64,000 nt of DNA from positions 81,371 to 145,370 of the forward strand of contig JADCER010000016.1 of assembly GCA_020249925.1 (NCBI GenBank), written 5' to 3'. Source of the stretch: Roseomonas sp. (GTDB taxonomy: Bacteria > Pseudomonadota > Alphaproteobacteria > Acetobacterales > Acetobacteraceae). Under the pieces are notes generated by a model. It saw nothing but the letters and a program-made list of their open reading frames with translations. It was not told the DNA's origin and made no database searches. A program made the position numbers and the translations under genes. This document shows positions 39,790 through 49,145 of the stretch, piece by piece; the first letter of the stretch is position 1, and the number at the start of each line of letters is the position of its first letter.

Positions 39790-41487
39790 TCAAGGTGCTG
39801 CCCGCAGAAACGCTAGGTCAGCGCCAAGCGGCGCCTGCGTCACCTGGTCATAAACCAGCTTATCCCAGCCACGCTTGGGCGCCGGGGCGGGCTGCCAGGC
39901 GGCGCGGCGGCGGGTCATTTCATCTTCCGCCACCAGCAGATCAAGCTTGCGATCCTTCACCGAAAGCCGGATGCGATCACCGGTTTGCACCAGCGCAAGC
40001 GGCCCACCCACCGCCGCTTCCGGGGCGATATGCAGCACAATCGTGCCAAAGGCCGTGCCGGACATGCGGCAATCGCTCATGCGCACCATGTCCTTCACGC
40101 CGGCGCGGGCGAGCTTTTTCGGGATCGGCAAATAGCCCGCCTCCGGCATGCCGGAAGGTGACCGCGGCCCCACATGTTTCAGTACCAGAATATCCTGCGG
40201 CGTCACATCCAAGGCTGGGTCGTCAATGCGGTTTGCCAAATCTTCCAATCCATCAAACACCATGCAGCGGGCTTCGGTTTCAAACAGCGCAGGTGTGGCG
40301 GCGCTGCGCTTCAAAATCGCGCCTTCGGGGGCGAGGGAGCCAAACAGCGCGACCAAGCCACCAACTGGTGAGACAGGTTCGGCAAAAGCGCGAATGATGC
40401 GCCGATCCACGAAATGGCTGCCATCGCCGATACGATCCGCGAGGCTCACGCCATCCAGATCAATCGTGGTCAGGTCGAGCAAATCGCGCAATTCCCACAG
40501 CAGCGCGCGCATGCCGCCGGCGGCGTGGAAATCTTCCATATAACCCTCGCCAGTCGGCTTCAGGTCCACCAGCACCGGCGTTTCCTCGGACAGCGCATCC
40601 AACCGCTTGAGGTCAAGCGAAAGCCCCGCGCGGCCGGCAATGGCGGCCAGATGCACCACCGCATTGGTGGAACCACCAAGCGCCAGCAGCACGCGCGTCG
40701 CATTGTCCAGATTGGCCTGTGTCATCATCTGGCTTGGGCGGATGGGGTTCTTGATCAGCCGCACCGCCTGCGCGCCGGCTTCTTCGGCAATGCGCAAACG
40801 GTCCGCATGCACCGCCGGCGCGCTGGCCCCGGCCAATGGCATGAAGCCAAGGGTCGCCGCGATGCAGGCCATGGTGGAAGCGGTGCCCATCACGCCGCAA
40901 GTGCCAGCGGTGGTCGCAAGCTTGCCTTCCAATTCGCCGATCCGCTCCGCAGTCACTTCACCAGCGCGATACCGCGCCCAATAGCGCCGGCAATCGGTGC
41001 AGGCGGAAAGGCGCTCACCTTCAAAAGCCTGCGCCAGCATGGGGCCGGTGACCAGCATCACGGATGGGATATCGGCGGAAATCGCAGCCATCAGCTGCGC
41101 CGGCACGGTCTTGTCGCAGCCACCCACCAGCACTGCCGCATCCATCGGCTGGGCGGAGAGCATCGCTTCCGTATCCAGCGCCATCAGGTTGCGATAATGC
41201 ATGGAACAGGGGCTGAGCGACGGTTCGCACAGGCTGACGGTCGGGAAGCCCAAGGGCAAAGCGCCTTCGGACAGCACGCCGCGGCGCACGGCTTCGATCA
41301 GCTCCGGCACGGTGCGGTGGCAGTTGTTATAGTCGCTCGCGGTATCGGCAATGCCGACCACGGGCTTGTCCAGCATGCGCTGCGAATAGCCCATGGATTT
41401 GGCGAAGGACCGCCGGAGATAGAGCGCGAAATCGCGATCCCCGTAATTGGAGGTATTGCGGCCAAGGCCATGGGGTTTGTCGCTCAT
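39790..41487 (-). CDS. IlvD/Edd family dehydratase
   Basis: KPVVGIADTASDYNNCHRTVPELIEAV; VGGCDKTVPAQLMAA; CGVMGTASTMACIAATLG; LALGGSTNAVVHLAAIAGRAG; SDCRMSGTAFGTIVLHIAPEAAVGGPLALVQTGD. Confidence 0.92.
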   Translation of the reverse strand: MSDKPHGLGRNTSNYGDRDFALYLRRSFAKSMGYSQRMLDKPVVGIADTASDYNNCHRTVPELIEAVRRGVLSEGALPLGFPTVSLCEPSLSPCSMHYRNLMALDTEAMLSAQPMDAAVLVGGCDKTVPAQLMAAISADIPSVMLVTGPMLAQAFEGERLSACTDCRRYWARYRAGEVTAERIGELEGKLATTAGTCGVMGTASTMACIAATLGFMPLAGASAPAVHADRLRIAEEAGAQAVRLIKNPIRPSQMMTQANLDNATRVLLALGGSTNAVVHLAAIAGRAGLSLDLKRLDALSEETPVLVDLKPTGEGYMEDFHAAGGMRALLWELRDLLDLTTIDLDGVSLADRIGDGSHFVDRRIIRAFAEPVSPVGGLVALFGSLAPEGAILKRSAATPALFETEARCMVFDGLEDLANRIDDPALDVTPQDILVLKHVGPRSPSGMPEAGYLPIPKKLARAGVKDMVRMSDCRMSGTAFGTIVLHIAPEAAVGGPLALVQTGDRIRLSVKDRKLDLLVAEDEMTRRRAAWQPAPAPKRGWDKLVYDQVTQAPLGADLAFLRAAP

Positions 41488-41609
41488 GCGGGCGGTTCTT
41501 CCGAAAGGGTTGCCGGTGAGTGGCAGATTAAGCACCCTGGCGCGCGCAAGGGTAGGGCCGTGCCTTTATGAGGTATCCTGTTACCACGGACAAAAATCGC
41601 GCTTTGTGC

Positions 41610-41638
41610 TTGACTTTTGCTGCCCCTGCCCGGATAAG
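41610..41638 (+). promoter_or_regulatory. Candidate sigma-70 promoter of rplM-rpsI
   Basis: TTGACT (41610-41615), 17-bp spacer, GATAAG (41633-41638), 36 bp upstream of rplM ATG. Confidence 0.5.
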
Positions 41639-41673
41639 CCCCCTTCCTTTCCATAGGTTTATTCGGAACCACC

Positions 41674-42159
41674 ATGATTTCCACGCAAACCCGCTCGCTG
41701 AAGCCGGCGGAGGTGAAAAAGAACTGGGTGTTGATTGATGCGGATGGGCTCGTGCTCGGCCGTCTCGCCACCCTGGTCGCCAATCGCCTTCGCGGTAAGC
41801 ACAAGCCGCAATTCACCCCCCATGTGGATTGCGGTGACCATGTTGTCATCATCAATGCGAAGAAGGTGCGTGTCACCGGCGCCAAGGCGGAACAGAGCGT
41901 GTTCTACTGGCACACCGGCTATCCGGGCGGCATCAAGGGCCGCACCATCCGTGAACGCATGGAAGGCCGCTTTCCGGAGCGCGTCATTGAAAAGGCGGTT
42001 GAGCGCATGATCACCCGTGGCCCGCTGGGCCGCGCGCAGATGCGCAACCTGCATGTCTATGCCGGGGCCGAGCACCCGCATGCCGGCCAGCAGCCTGCTA
42101 CCCTGGATGTGGCGGCGCTGAACCGTAAGAATTCCCTCGCAGTGAAGAAGGCGGGCTGA
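41674..42159 (+). CDS. rplM: 50S ribosomal protein L13
   Basis: [71 protein letters not shown]. Confidence 0.97.
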   Translation: MISTQTRSLKPAEVKKNWVLIDADGLVLGRLATLVANRLRGKHKPQFTPHVDCGDHVVIINAKKVRVTGAKAEQSVFYWHTGYPGGIKGRTIRERMEGRFPERVIEKAVERMITRGPLGRAQMRNLHVYAGAEHPHAGQQPATLDVAALNRKNSLAVKKAG

Positions 42160-42163
42160 GGCT

Positions 42164-42655
42164 ATGAGCGGCGAAACCAAGACCCTCGCGGACCTCAAGG
42201 AAATTGTGGCCGGCACCCCGGCTGCCACGGCGGAAGCGGCGATCAAGCGGGAACCGAAGCGCGATGCGCAGGGCCGTTCCTATGCCACTGGCCGGCGTAA
42301 GGACGCGGTTGCCCGCGTCTGGATCAAGCCGGGCAAGGGCCAGATCACCATCAATGACAATCCGGCAGCGAAGTATTTCGCCCGCCCGGTGCTGCGCATG
42401 CTGATCACCCAGCCCTTCCTGGTGGCGGATCGCTATCAACAATTCGATGTCATCTGCTCGGTTGTTGGTGGCGGCTTGTCCGGCCAGGCGGGTGCAGTGC
42501 GCCATGGCATCAGCCGCGCGCTTTGCAATTATGAGCCGGATCTGCGCTCCATCCTGAAAAAGGCGGGCTTCCTGACGCGCGACCCGCGCGTGGTGGAACG
42601 CAAGAAGTACGGGCGCCCGAAGGCACGACGTTCCTTCCAGTTCTCCAAGCGCTGA
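42164..42655 (+). CDS. rpsI: 30S ribosomal protein S9
   Basis: [41 protein letters not shown] ... [27 protein letters not shown]. Confidence 0.97.
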   Translation: MSGETKTLADLKEIVAGTPAATAEAAIKREPKRDAQGRSYATGRRKDAVARVWIKPGKGQITINDNPAAKYFARPVLRMLITQPFLVADRYQQFDVICSVVGGGLSGQAGAVRHGISRALCNYEPDLRSILKKAGFLTRDPRVVERKKYGRPKARRSFQFSKR

Positions 42656-42662
42656 CGCCAGC

Positions 42663-42685
42663 GGACCGGCGTCGCGCGCCGGTCC
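42663..42685 (+). terminator. Stem-loop downstream of rpsI (possible terminator)
   Basis: GGACCGGCG TCGCG CGCCGGTCC; 9-bp perfect stem just after rpsI stop; T-run weak. Confidence 0.5.
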
Positions 42686-42784
42686 CATACTGGGGTTTTC
42701 ATCAGGGGGCGGGTCCGCAAGGGTCCGCCCCTCTTGCATTTCTGAACCATTCGCGCCGCTATATTGCGGCAAGGAGAGCGTATC

Positions 42785-43735
42785 ATGGCCAAGACTGCGA
42801 AGATTTTCATTGATGGCGAAGCCGGCACCACGGGCCTGCAAATCCGCGACCGTATTGCCGCCAATCCGCATGTTGAATTGCGCTCCATCGCGGCTGAGCA
42901 CCGCAAGGATGCCAATGCGCGCCGTGAAATGATGGCCGGTGTTGACCTGGTGATCCTGTGCCTGCCGGATGATGCGGCGAAGGAAAGTGCCGCGCTGGCC
43001 GCTTCACTGGGCACGCAGGCGCCGAAGCTTTTGGATGCTTCCACCGCGCACCGCGTTGATCCCGATTGGGTCTATGGGTTGGCGGAACTGACGCCTGATC
43101 AGCCAGCCGCAATTGCGGCGGCGAAGCGCGTCTCAAATCCCGGCTGCTACCCAACCGGCGCCATTCTGATACTGCGCCCCTTGATTGATGCCGGCATCAT
43201 GGCGGCGGATTTCCCGATCACGGTGAATGCGGTGTCCGGCTATTCCGGCGGCGGCAAATCCATGATCGCCGCTTATGAAGCCCGCACTGCGCCGGATTTT
43301 GAGCTTTACGGCCTTGCCTTGGAACACAAGCATGTTGCCGAGATGCAGAAGTATAGCGGCCTCACGCGCCGGCCGATCTTCGTGCCGTCAGTCGCGGATT
43401 ATGCGCAAGGCATGATCGATTCCATTCCGCTGCATCTTGATCTGCTGAAGGGCAATGTGAAGCCTGCCGATCTGGAGGCGCTGCTGATCAAGCGCTATGC
43501 CGGCAGCGATGTGGTGCGCGTGGTGTCAGCGGAAGCCGGCGGCAAGCTGGAACCGCAGGCGCTGAACGGCACCAATGGCCTTGAAATCCGTGTCTATGGC
43601 AATGAAAAGCGCAGCCAGGCCGTGCTGGTGGCGCGCTACGACAACCTCGGCAAGGGCGCTTCGGGGGCGGCGGTACAAAACCTCGGCCTGATGCTCGGCG
43701 TGCCGGTTTCGGCCGATCTGCCGAAGGCAGCGTAA
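42785..43735 (+). CDS. argC: N-acetyl-gamma-glutamyl-phosphate reductase
   Basis: [67 protein letters not shown]; type-2 short ArgC. Confidence 0.96.
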   Translation: MAKTAKIFIDGEAGTTGLQIRDRIAANPHVELRSIAAEHRKDANARREMMAGVDLVILCLPDDAAKESAALAASLGTQAPKLLDASTAHRVDPDWVYGLAELTPDQPAAIAAAKRVSNPGCYPTGAILILRPLIDAGIMAADFPITVNAVSGYSGGGKSMIAAYEARTAPDFELYGLALEHKHVAEMQKYSGLTRRPIFVPSVADYAQGMIDSIPLHLDLLKGNVKPADLEALLIKRYAGSDVVRVVSAEAGGKLEPQALNGTNGLEIRVYGNEKRSQAVLVARYDNLGKGASGAAVQNLGLMLGVPVSADLPKAA

Positions 43736-43744
43736 GGAGCAGCC

Positions 43745-44302
43745 ATGGACATGCAACAACCCACCAATCGCGGCCCGCTTTATGTCTTTGAAGGCATTTG
43801 GCCCAAGCTGCATGAAAGCGTCTTCATCGCACCAACCGCCGCCGTGATCGGCAATGTCACGATCGGGGAGCAATCCAATATCTGGTATCATTGCGTGCTG
43901 CGCGGTGATTCCAACTTCATCACCATCGGCAAGCGCGTGAATATCCAGGATGGCACGATTGTGCATGTGAATGCGGGGCGCGAGCCCACGATCATCGGCG
44001 ATGATGTCACCGTGGGCCATGCCGCCATTGTGCATGCCTGCACGCTGATGGACCGCGCCTTTGTCGGCATGGGCGCAACCGTGCTGGATGGCGCGGTGAT
44101 TGAAGAAGGCGGCGTGATTGCCGCCGGTTCCGTGCTGCCGCCCGGCAAGCGAATCGGCGCCATGGAGCTTTGGATGGGCAATCCCGCCAAGCTTGTGCGG
44201 GTACTCACCGAGGAACAGCGCGCCGGGTTTGATCGTACCGCGAAGAATTACGTGCAGCTTGCGGGGCGGCATCGCCTATCGCTATCGCCTGATCCCGCCT
44301 GA
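43745..44302 (+). CDS. Gamma carbonic anhydrase family protein
   Basis: VFIAPTAAVIGNVTIGEQSNIWYHCVLRGDSNFITIGKRVNIQDGTIVHVNAGREPTIIGDDVTVGHAAIVHACTL left-handed beta helix. Confidence 0.93.
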   Translation: MDMQQPTNRGPLYVFEGIWPKLHESVFIAPTAAVIGNVTIGEQSNIWYHCVLRGDSNFITIGKRVNIQDGTIVHVNAGREPTIIGDDVTVGHAAIVHACTLMDRAFVGMGATVLDGAVIEEGGVIAAGSVLPPGKRIGAMELWMGNPAKLVRVLTEEQRAGFDRTAKNYVQLAGRHRLSLSPDPA

Positions 44303-44318
44303 GGGATCAGGCGATAGC
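44281..44318. other. Long stem-loop overlapping the stop codon of the gamma carbonic anhydrase gene
   Basis: GCTATCGCCTGATCCC GCCTGA GGGATCAGGCGATAGC; 16-bp perfect stem, 6-nt loop containing TGA stop at 44300-44302. Confidence 0.8.
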
Positions 44319-44328
44319 TTGGTTTTGC

Positions 44329-44437
44329 GCGGCTGATTCACCGCTCCGGCCTTCAGCCTCCGCGGATCAGACGCTCGTTTGGTTTGGAGCGGCTGATTCA
44401 CCGCTCCGGCCTTCAGCCTCCGCGGATCAGACGCTCG
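44329..44437. repeat. Two tandem copies of a 60-bp-period intergenic repeat
   Basis: GCGGCTGATTCACCGCTCCGGCCTTCAGCCTCCGCGGATCAGACGCTCG identical at 44329-44377 and 44389-44437; spacers GTTTGGTTTGG / preceding CTTGGTTTTGC related. Confidence 0.95.
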
Positions 44438-44502
44438 CTGGGGGCTGACTAGGCGCCGTTTTCGTTCATAATACCGCCTCGGGAAACGCCGAGGAGAGAC
44501 GC

Positions 44503-46011
44503 GTGAACGCAACCCTGACTGCCCTTCTGTCCAGCGGCGCGCCTGCCGCGCCGGCCATCCGCGCGCCTGGCCGCCCGGCGCTTTCCTATGCCGGGCTGCG
44601 TGACCTCGCCGACGCCACCATCGCGCGGCTGAATGGCATTGACATTGGCCGCAATGACCGTGTCGCGATTGTGCTGCCCAATGGCCCGGAAATGGCCGCT
44701 TCCTTTATCGCGATTGGCGCGGGCGCGACCACCGCGCCGCTGAACCCTGCCTATCGCGCGGATGAATTCAACTTCTATCTGACCGATCTGAAGGCCAAGG
44801 CGCTGGTAGTGCAAAAGGGTGTCGCCACCGAAGCGCGCGATGTCGCGGCGAAGCTTGGCGTCGCCGTGTTGGAATTGGTGCCGGGCGAAAACGCGGGCAG
44901 CTTTACGCTCGAAGGCGGCAGCCCCGCGAAAGCGGCACAGCCGGGCGCGGCAGAGGCTGGCGATATCGCGCTCGTGCTGCATACCTCCGGCACCACGGCG
45001 CGGCCCAAGATTGTGCCCTTGTCTCAGGCGAATATCTGCGCCTCGGCACGGCATATCGGCGCGACACTTTCGCTTTCGCCCGCTGATGCGTGTTTGAACA
45101 TCATGCCGCTATTCCATATCCATGGCCTGATCGCAGCGGTGCTTTCCTCCCTCGGCGCAGGCAGCGCGGTGATTTGCACGCCGGGCTTCGATGCGCTGCG
45201 CTTCTTCCGCCTGTTGGATGAGGAACGGCCAAGCTGGTACACGGCGGTGCCGACCATGCACCAAACCATCCTGACACGTGCTGACCGCAATGCGGAAATC
45301 ATTGAACGCGCAAAAATGCGCTTCATTCGTTCATCCTCGGCATCTTTGCCCGGGCCGGTGATGGAGCAATTGGAAGCGGTGTTTGGCTGCCCGCTGGTGG
45401 AAAGCTACGGCATGACGGAGGCTTCGCATCAGATGGCGTCCAACCCGCTCGCCGGGCCGCGCAAGCCTGGTTCCGTGGGCCGTGCTGCGGGGCCGGAAGT
45501 GGCGATCATGGATGATGACGGCACCATCCTGCCGCAGGGCGAGATTGGAGAAGTCGTGATCCGCGGTCCCAATGTGACCGCGGGCTATGAAGCGAACCCC
45601 GATGCCAATGCCAAGGCTTTCACCAATGGCTGGTTCCGTACCGGCGATCAGGGCGCCTTTGATGCGGAAGGTTATCTGACACTGACGGGCCGCTTGAAGG
45701 AATTGATCAATCGCGGTGGTGAGAAAGTGAGCCCCTTGGAAGTGGATGGCGTGCTTTCCGCGCACCCCGCCGTCGCGCAGGCGCTGACCTTCGCCATGCC
45801 GCATGCGAAGCTGGGTGAGGAAGTCGCCGCCGCCGTGGTGCTGCGCGAAGGGGCGGCCTGCACCGAACGCGAATTGCGTGATTTCGCCGCGCAACAGCTC
45901 GCGGATTTCAAAGTGCCGCGCAAGGTTGTCTTCCTGCCGGAAATCCCGAAGGGTGCGACCGGCAAGCTGATGCGCATTGGGCTTGCGGAAAAGCTTGGGC
46001 TTTCGGGGTGA
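44503..46011 (+). CDS. AMP-dependent acyl-CoA synthetase/ligase
   Basis: VLHTSGTTARPKIVPLSQANI; LVESYGMTEASHQMASNP; GWFRTGDQGAFDAEGYLTLTGRLKELINRGGEKVSPLEVD; PKGATGKLMR. Confidence 0.93.
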   Translation: MNATLTALLSSGAPAAPAIRAPGRPALSYAGLRDLADATIARLNGIDIGRNDRVAIVLPNGPEMAASFIAIGAGATTAPLNPAYRADEFNFYLTDLKAKALVVQKGVATEARDVAAKLGVAVLELVPGENAGSFTLEGGSPAKAAQPGAAEAGDIALVLHTSGTTARPKIVPLSQANICASARHIGATLSLSPADACLNIMPLFHIHGLIAAVLSSLGAGSAVICTPGFDALRFFRLLDEERPSWYTAVPTMHQTILTRADRNAEIIERAKMRFIRSSSASLPGPVMEQLEAVFGCPLVESYGMTEASHQMASNPLAGPRKPGSVGRAAGPEVAIMDDDGTILPQGEIGEVVIRGPNVTAGYEANPDANAKAFTNGWFRTGDQGAFDAEGYLTLTGRLKELINRGGEKVSPLEVDGVLSAHPAVAQALTFAMPHAKLGEEVAAAVVLREGAACTERELRDFAAQQLADFKVPRKVVFLPEIPKGATGKLMRIGLAEKLGLSG

Positions 46012-46016
46012 CGGCC

Positions 46017-46994
46017 ATGAAGATCTGCATCTTCGGTGCCGGCGCCATTGGTGGGCTGATGGGCGCCAAGCTTGCCGCCAAGGGTGATGTGGATGTCACC
46101 TTCATCGCGCGCGGCCCGCATCTGGCTGCCATGCGCGAACACGGCGTGAAGCTGATCAGCGAAGGCACAGAGCAAATCGTGCATCCGCGCTGCGTTGAAA
46201 GTGCCGAGGAAGCCGGCCCGCAGGATTATGTGCTGGTGACGCTGAAGGCGCATTCCCTGCCCTCAGCCGCGAAGCAAGTGCAGCCCTTGCTTGGTCCCGA
46301 TACCGCGATTGTCAGTGCAGTGAATGGCATTCCCTGGTGGTATTTCCACGGGCTTGGCGGCGCTTATGAAGGGCGCATTGTGCAAAGCGTGGACCCGGAT
46401 GGCCAGGTTTCCGCGCTGCTGCCGCCCTCACGCGCCATTGGTTGCATTGTCTATCCGGCGGCCGAGGTGACGGCGCCTGGCGTGATTGAACACAGCTATG
46501 GTGATCGTTTCAGCCTGGGTGAGCCCGATGGCAGCCGCAGCCCGCGCGCGCAGGCGCTGTCTGAGGCGCTGATCGCCGCCGGCTTCAAGGCGCCGGTGCG
46601 TCCCAAAATTCGTGATGAGCTTTGGGTGAAGCTTTGGGGCAATATGGCCTTCAACCCGATCTCGGCACTCACCACCGCGACCCTTGATGTGCTGACGGGC
46701 GATGAAGGCCAGCGCGGTGTGGCGCGCGCGATGATGCTGGAAGGCCAGCGCGTGGCGGAAGCGCTTGGCGTGCGCTTCGCGATTGATGTGGATAAGCGCA
46801 TCGCCGGCGCGGCGGAGGTTGGCGCACACAAAACCTCCATGCTGCAGGATCTGGAACGCGGCCGGCCGATGGAGATTGAGGCGCTGCTCGGCGCCGTGGT
46901 GGAATTGGCCGATTGGGTTGGTGAGGCCGCGCCGATTTCGCGCACCGTGCTGGCGCTGGTGCGCGCCAGGGCACGGGCGGCGGGGTGTTTGTAG
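46017..46994 (+). CDS. 2-dehydropantoate 2-reductase (ketopantoate reductase family)
   Basis: MKICIFGAGAIGGLMGAKLAAKGDVDVTFIARGPHLAAMREHGVKLIS; KLWGNMAFNPISALTTATLDVL. Confidence 0.9.
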   Translation: MKICIFGAGAIGGLMGAKLAAKGDVDVTFIARGPHLAAMREHGVKLISEGTEQIVHPRCVESAEEAGPQDYVLVTLKAHSLPSAAKQVQPLLGPDTAIVSAVNGIPWWYFHGLGGAYEGRIVQSVDPDGQVSALLPPSRAIGCIVYPAAEVTAPGVIEHSYGDRFSLGEPDGSRSPRAQALSEALIAAGFKAPVRPKIRDELWVKLWGNMAFNPISALTTATLDVLTGDEGQRGVARAMMLEGQRVAEALGVRFAIDVDKRIAGAAEVGAHKTSMLQDLERGRPMEIEALLGAVVELADWVGEAAPISRTVLALVRARARAAGCL

Positions 46995-47040
46995 CGATGA
47001 TCAGGACACCAGACCCAGATAAGACCGGATACGGCATGGC

Positions 47041-47844
47041 ATGAAGAAAATCATCTATGATTTCGGCGCGAATAATGGCGATGACATTCCCTATTATTTG
47101 AAACGAGCGGAACTTGTCGTCGCAGTGGAAGCGGATACCAGCCTTTGTAAATTGATGCGCGAGCGCTTCAAAAATGAGATTGAGGACCAGCGCCTGATTG
47201 TGGAAAATCGCGTCATTACTGTAGGTGTCGAAACTGAAGTGCCTTTCTATATTCATAAAACAGAACACGTGCTGAACCAATTCCCGAAGCCGCGCGAGAA
47301 GGATCTTCAATCATTTTCGGAAGTCATGCTTCCGGCGGAGACTCCTCTGCGTTTGATTCAGCGCCACGGTGCGCCCTATTACATCAAGATTGATGTTGAG
47401 AACTACGACAAGGACATCCTGGAACACCTTTTCACCAACAATATCCACCCCCCTTTCATTTCTGCAGAATCTCATTCCGTTGACGTATTCTGCATTTTGG
47501 TAGCGCAGGGAGGGTATAAATCCTTCAAGCTTGTTGAAGGCCGCCATGTCCATCTGCCCATCAATGACATTGCCATCCAAGGCGTTGATGGCCGTACCGA
47601 GATATTCTCATTTCCGCCGCATTCGGCCGGCCCCTTTGGGGATGATATAAGGGGGGAGTGGCTCACAGCCGAAAACTGTATGCGGCTTTTGTCCTATCGC
47701 GGCTTGGGCTGGAAGGATTTGCACGCGACCAATACGCGGGAACCTGCCCCTCAAAGAAAATTGAAGTACAGACGTTTGCTCTTGAACGAGGTCTTGGAGC
47801 GCCTGCGTGAGACAATGGGAAAGATGGGATTTCCCAGAAAGTAA
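47041..47844 (+). CDS. FkbM family methyltransferase-like protein
   Basis: MKKIIYDFGANNGDDIPYYLKRAELVVAVEADTSLCKLMRERF; YYIKIDVENYDKDILEHLF; visibly lower GC and less biased codon usage than flanks. Confidence 0.8.
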   Translation: MKKIIYDFGANNGDDIPYYLKRAELVVAVEADTSLCKLMRERFKNEIEDQRLIVENRVITVGVETEVPFYIHKTEHVLNQFPKPREKDLQSFSEVMLPAETPLRLIQRHGAPYYIKIDVENYDKDILEHLFTNNIHPPFISAESHSVDVFCILVAQGGYKSFKLVEGRHVHLPINDIAIQGVDGRTEIFSFPPHSAGPFGDDIRGEWLTAENCMRLLSYRGLGWKDLHATNTREPAPQRKLKYRRLLLNEVLERLRETMGKMGFPRK

Positions 47845-47852
47845 AGCGGCTT

Positions 47853-49145
47853 TTACAGCGCCTCAATCCTGATCAACGCCGGCTTTTCCATCACGGTATT
47901 CAATTCCGCAATGCGCTTGAGTGCGGCGCGGACGGAAGCCTCGCTCGTTTCATGCGTGGTCAGCACCACGGGCACGGCCTCACCTGGCGCGCGGCCACGT
48001 TGCAGCATGGATTCCAGGCTGATCGCATGATCGCGCAAAACGCCCGTGACATCAGCAATCACGCCGGGGCGATCCACCACCATCAGGCGCAGGTAATAAG
48101 CGCCGGTGTGGCGATCCATCGGGAAGGAAGGCTCGGGCTTCAAAGCGGCGGCTTCCGCGCCCCACACCGGCGTGAAGCGCCCGCGTGCAATGTCAATTAC
48201 ATCGGCAACCACGGCGGAAGCTGTCGGCCCTTCGCCAGCGCCGCGGCCTTCCATCATCACGCGGCCAACGAAATCACCCTCAGCCACCACGGCATTAAAC
48301 ACGCCATCCACCCGCGCGATGGGGGCCGAGATCGGCACCATGCAGGGATGCACGCGCGTTGAAATGCCGCCTTCTTCGCGCCGCGCAATGCCAAGCAGCT
48401 TGATGCGATAACCAAGCTCTTCAGCCAGCGCGATATCAAGCGCCGAGACTTCGCGAATGCCTTCCACATGCACCGCGCCGAAATCCACCGGCCGGCCAAA
48501 GGCAAGCGCAGCGAGGATCGCCAACTTATGCGCCGCATCAATGCCATCAATATCGAAGGATGGATCGGCTTCCGCATAGCCAAGCTTTTGTGCCTCGGCC
48601 AGCACTTCGGCGAATTCGCGCTTTTGTTCGCGCATCACGGTCAGGATGTAATTGCAGGTGCCGTTCAGAATACCCGCAACGCGCTGGATGCGATTGGCCG
48701 CCAAGCCTTCGCGCAAAGCCTTGATGGCGGGAATGCCGCCGGCCACCGCCGCTTCAAAGGCAAGCGCCACGCCGCGCGCTTCAGACGCCTGCGCCAAGGC
48801 AGCGCCATGCACAGCCAGCAGCGCCTTATTCGCTGTCACCACATGCTTGCCCGCGGCAATCGCGGCTTGCACCAAGGCACGCGCCGGGCCTTCCGAACCG
48901 CCGATGCATTCCACCACCACATCCACTTGCGGATCAGCGGCGAGTGCCACCGGGTCTTCATACCAGCGCAGCCCGGAAAGGCTGATGCCGCGATCCCGGT
49001 TGCGTTCCCGCGCGGAAACCGCCGTGATGGCAATGGGTCGGCCTGCGCGTGCCGCGATGATATCGGCATTCGCGCGCAACAATTTCACCACGCCGGCGCC
49101 AACCGTTCCAAGGCCGGCAACGGCAATCGCAAGGGGGCGGGTCAT
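47853..49145 (-). CDS. hom: Homoserine dehydrogenase
   Basis: LAIAVAGLGTVGAGVVKLLRANAD; VVTANKALLAVHG; GILNGTCNYILTVM; AEADPSFDIDGIDAAHKLAILAALAFG; C-terminal ACT domain. Confidence 0.96.
   Translation of the reverse strand: MTRPLAIAVAGLGTVGAGVVKLLRANADIIAARAGRPIAITAVSARERNRDRGISLSGLRWYEDPVALAADPQVDVVVECIGGSEGPARALVQAAIAAGKHVVTANKALLAVHGAALAQASEARGVALAFEAAVAGGIPAIKALREGLAANRIQRVAGILNGTCNYILTVMREQKREFAEVLAEAQKLGYAEADPSFDIDGIDAAHKLAILAALAFGRPVDFGAVHVEGIREVSALDIALAEELGYRIKLLGIARREEGGISTRVHPCMVPISAPIARVDGVFNAVVAEGDFVGRVMMEGRGAGEGPTASAVVADVIDIARGRFTPVWGAEAAALKPEPSFPMDRHTGAYYLRLMVVDRPGVIADVTGVLRDHAISLESMLQRGRAPGEAVPVVLTTHETSEASVRAALKRIAELNTVMEKPALIRIEAL

Noticed and set aside
40414-41571. 385-aa plus-strand ORF antisense to the IlvD/Edd dehydratase
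   Set aside because: His/Gly/Arg-rich antisense artefact; the dehydratase on the other strand has clear family motifs
42705-42727. Second GGGGCGG...CCGCCCC stem upstream of argC considered as a riboswitch or attenuator
   Set aside because: Only a 7-bp stem with a 12-nt loop in GC-rich sequence; not distinctive enough to call
44329-44437. Possible CRISPR array
   Set aside because: Only two copies, an 11-bp non-unique spacer, no cas genes in the window
44282-44512. 76-aa ORF encoding two RASDPRRLKAGAVNQP repeats
   Set aside because: The peptide repeat is explained by the 60-bp DNA repeat (multiple of three) and hairpin; no independent coding evidence
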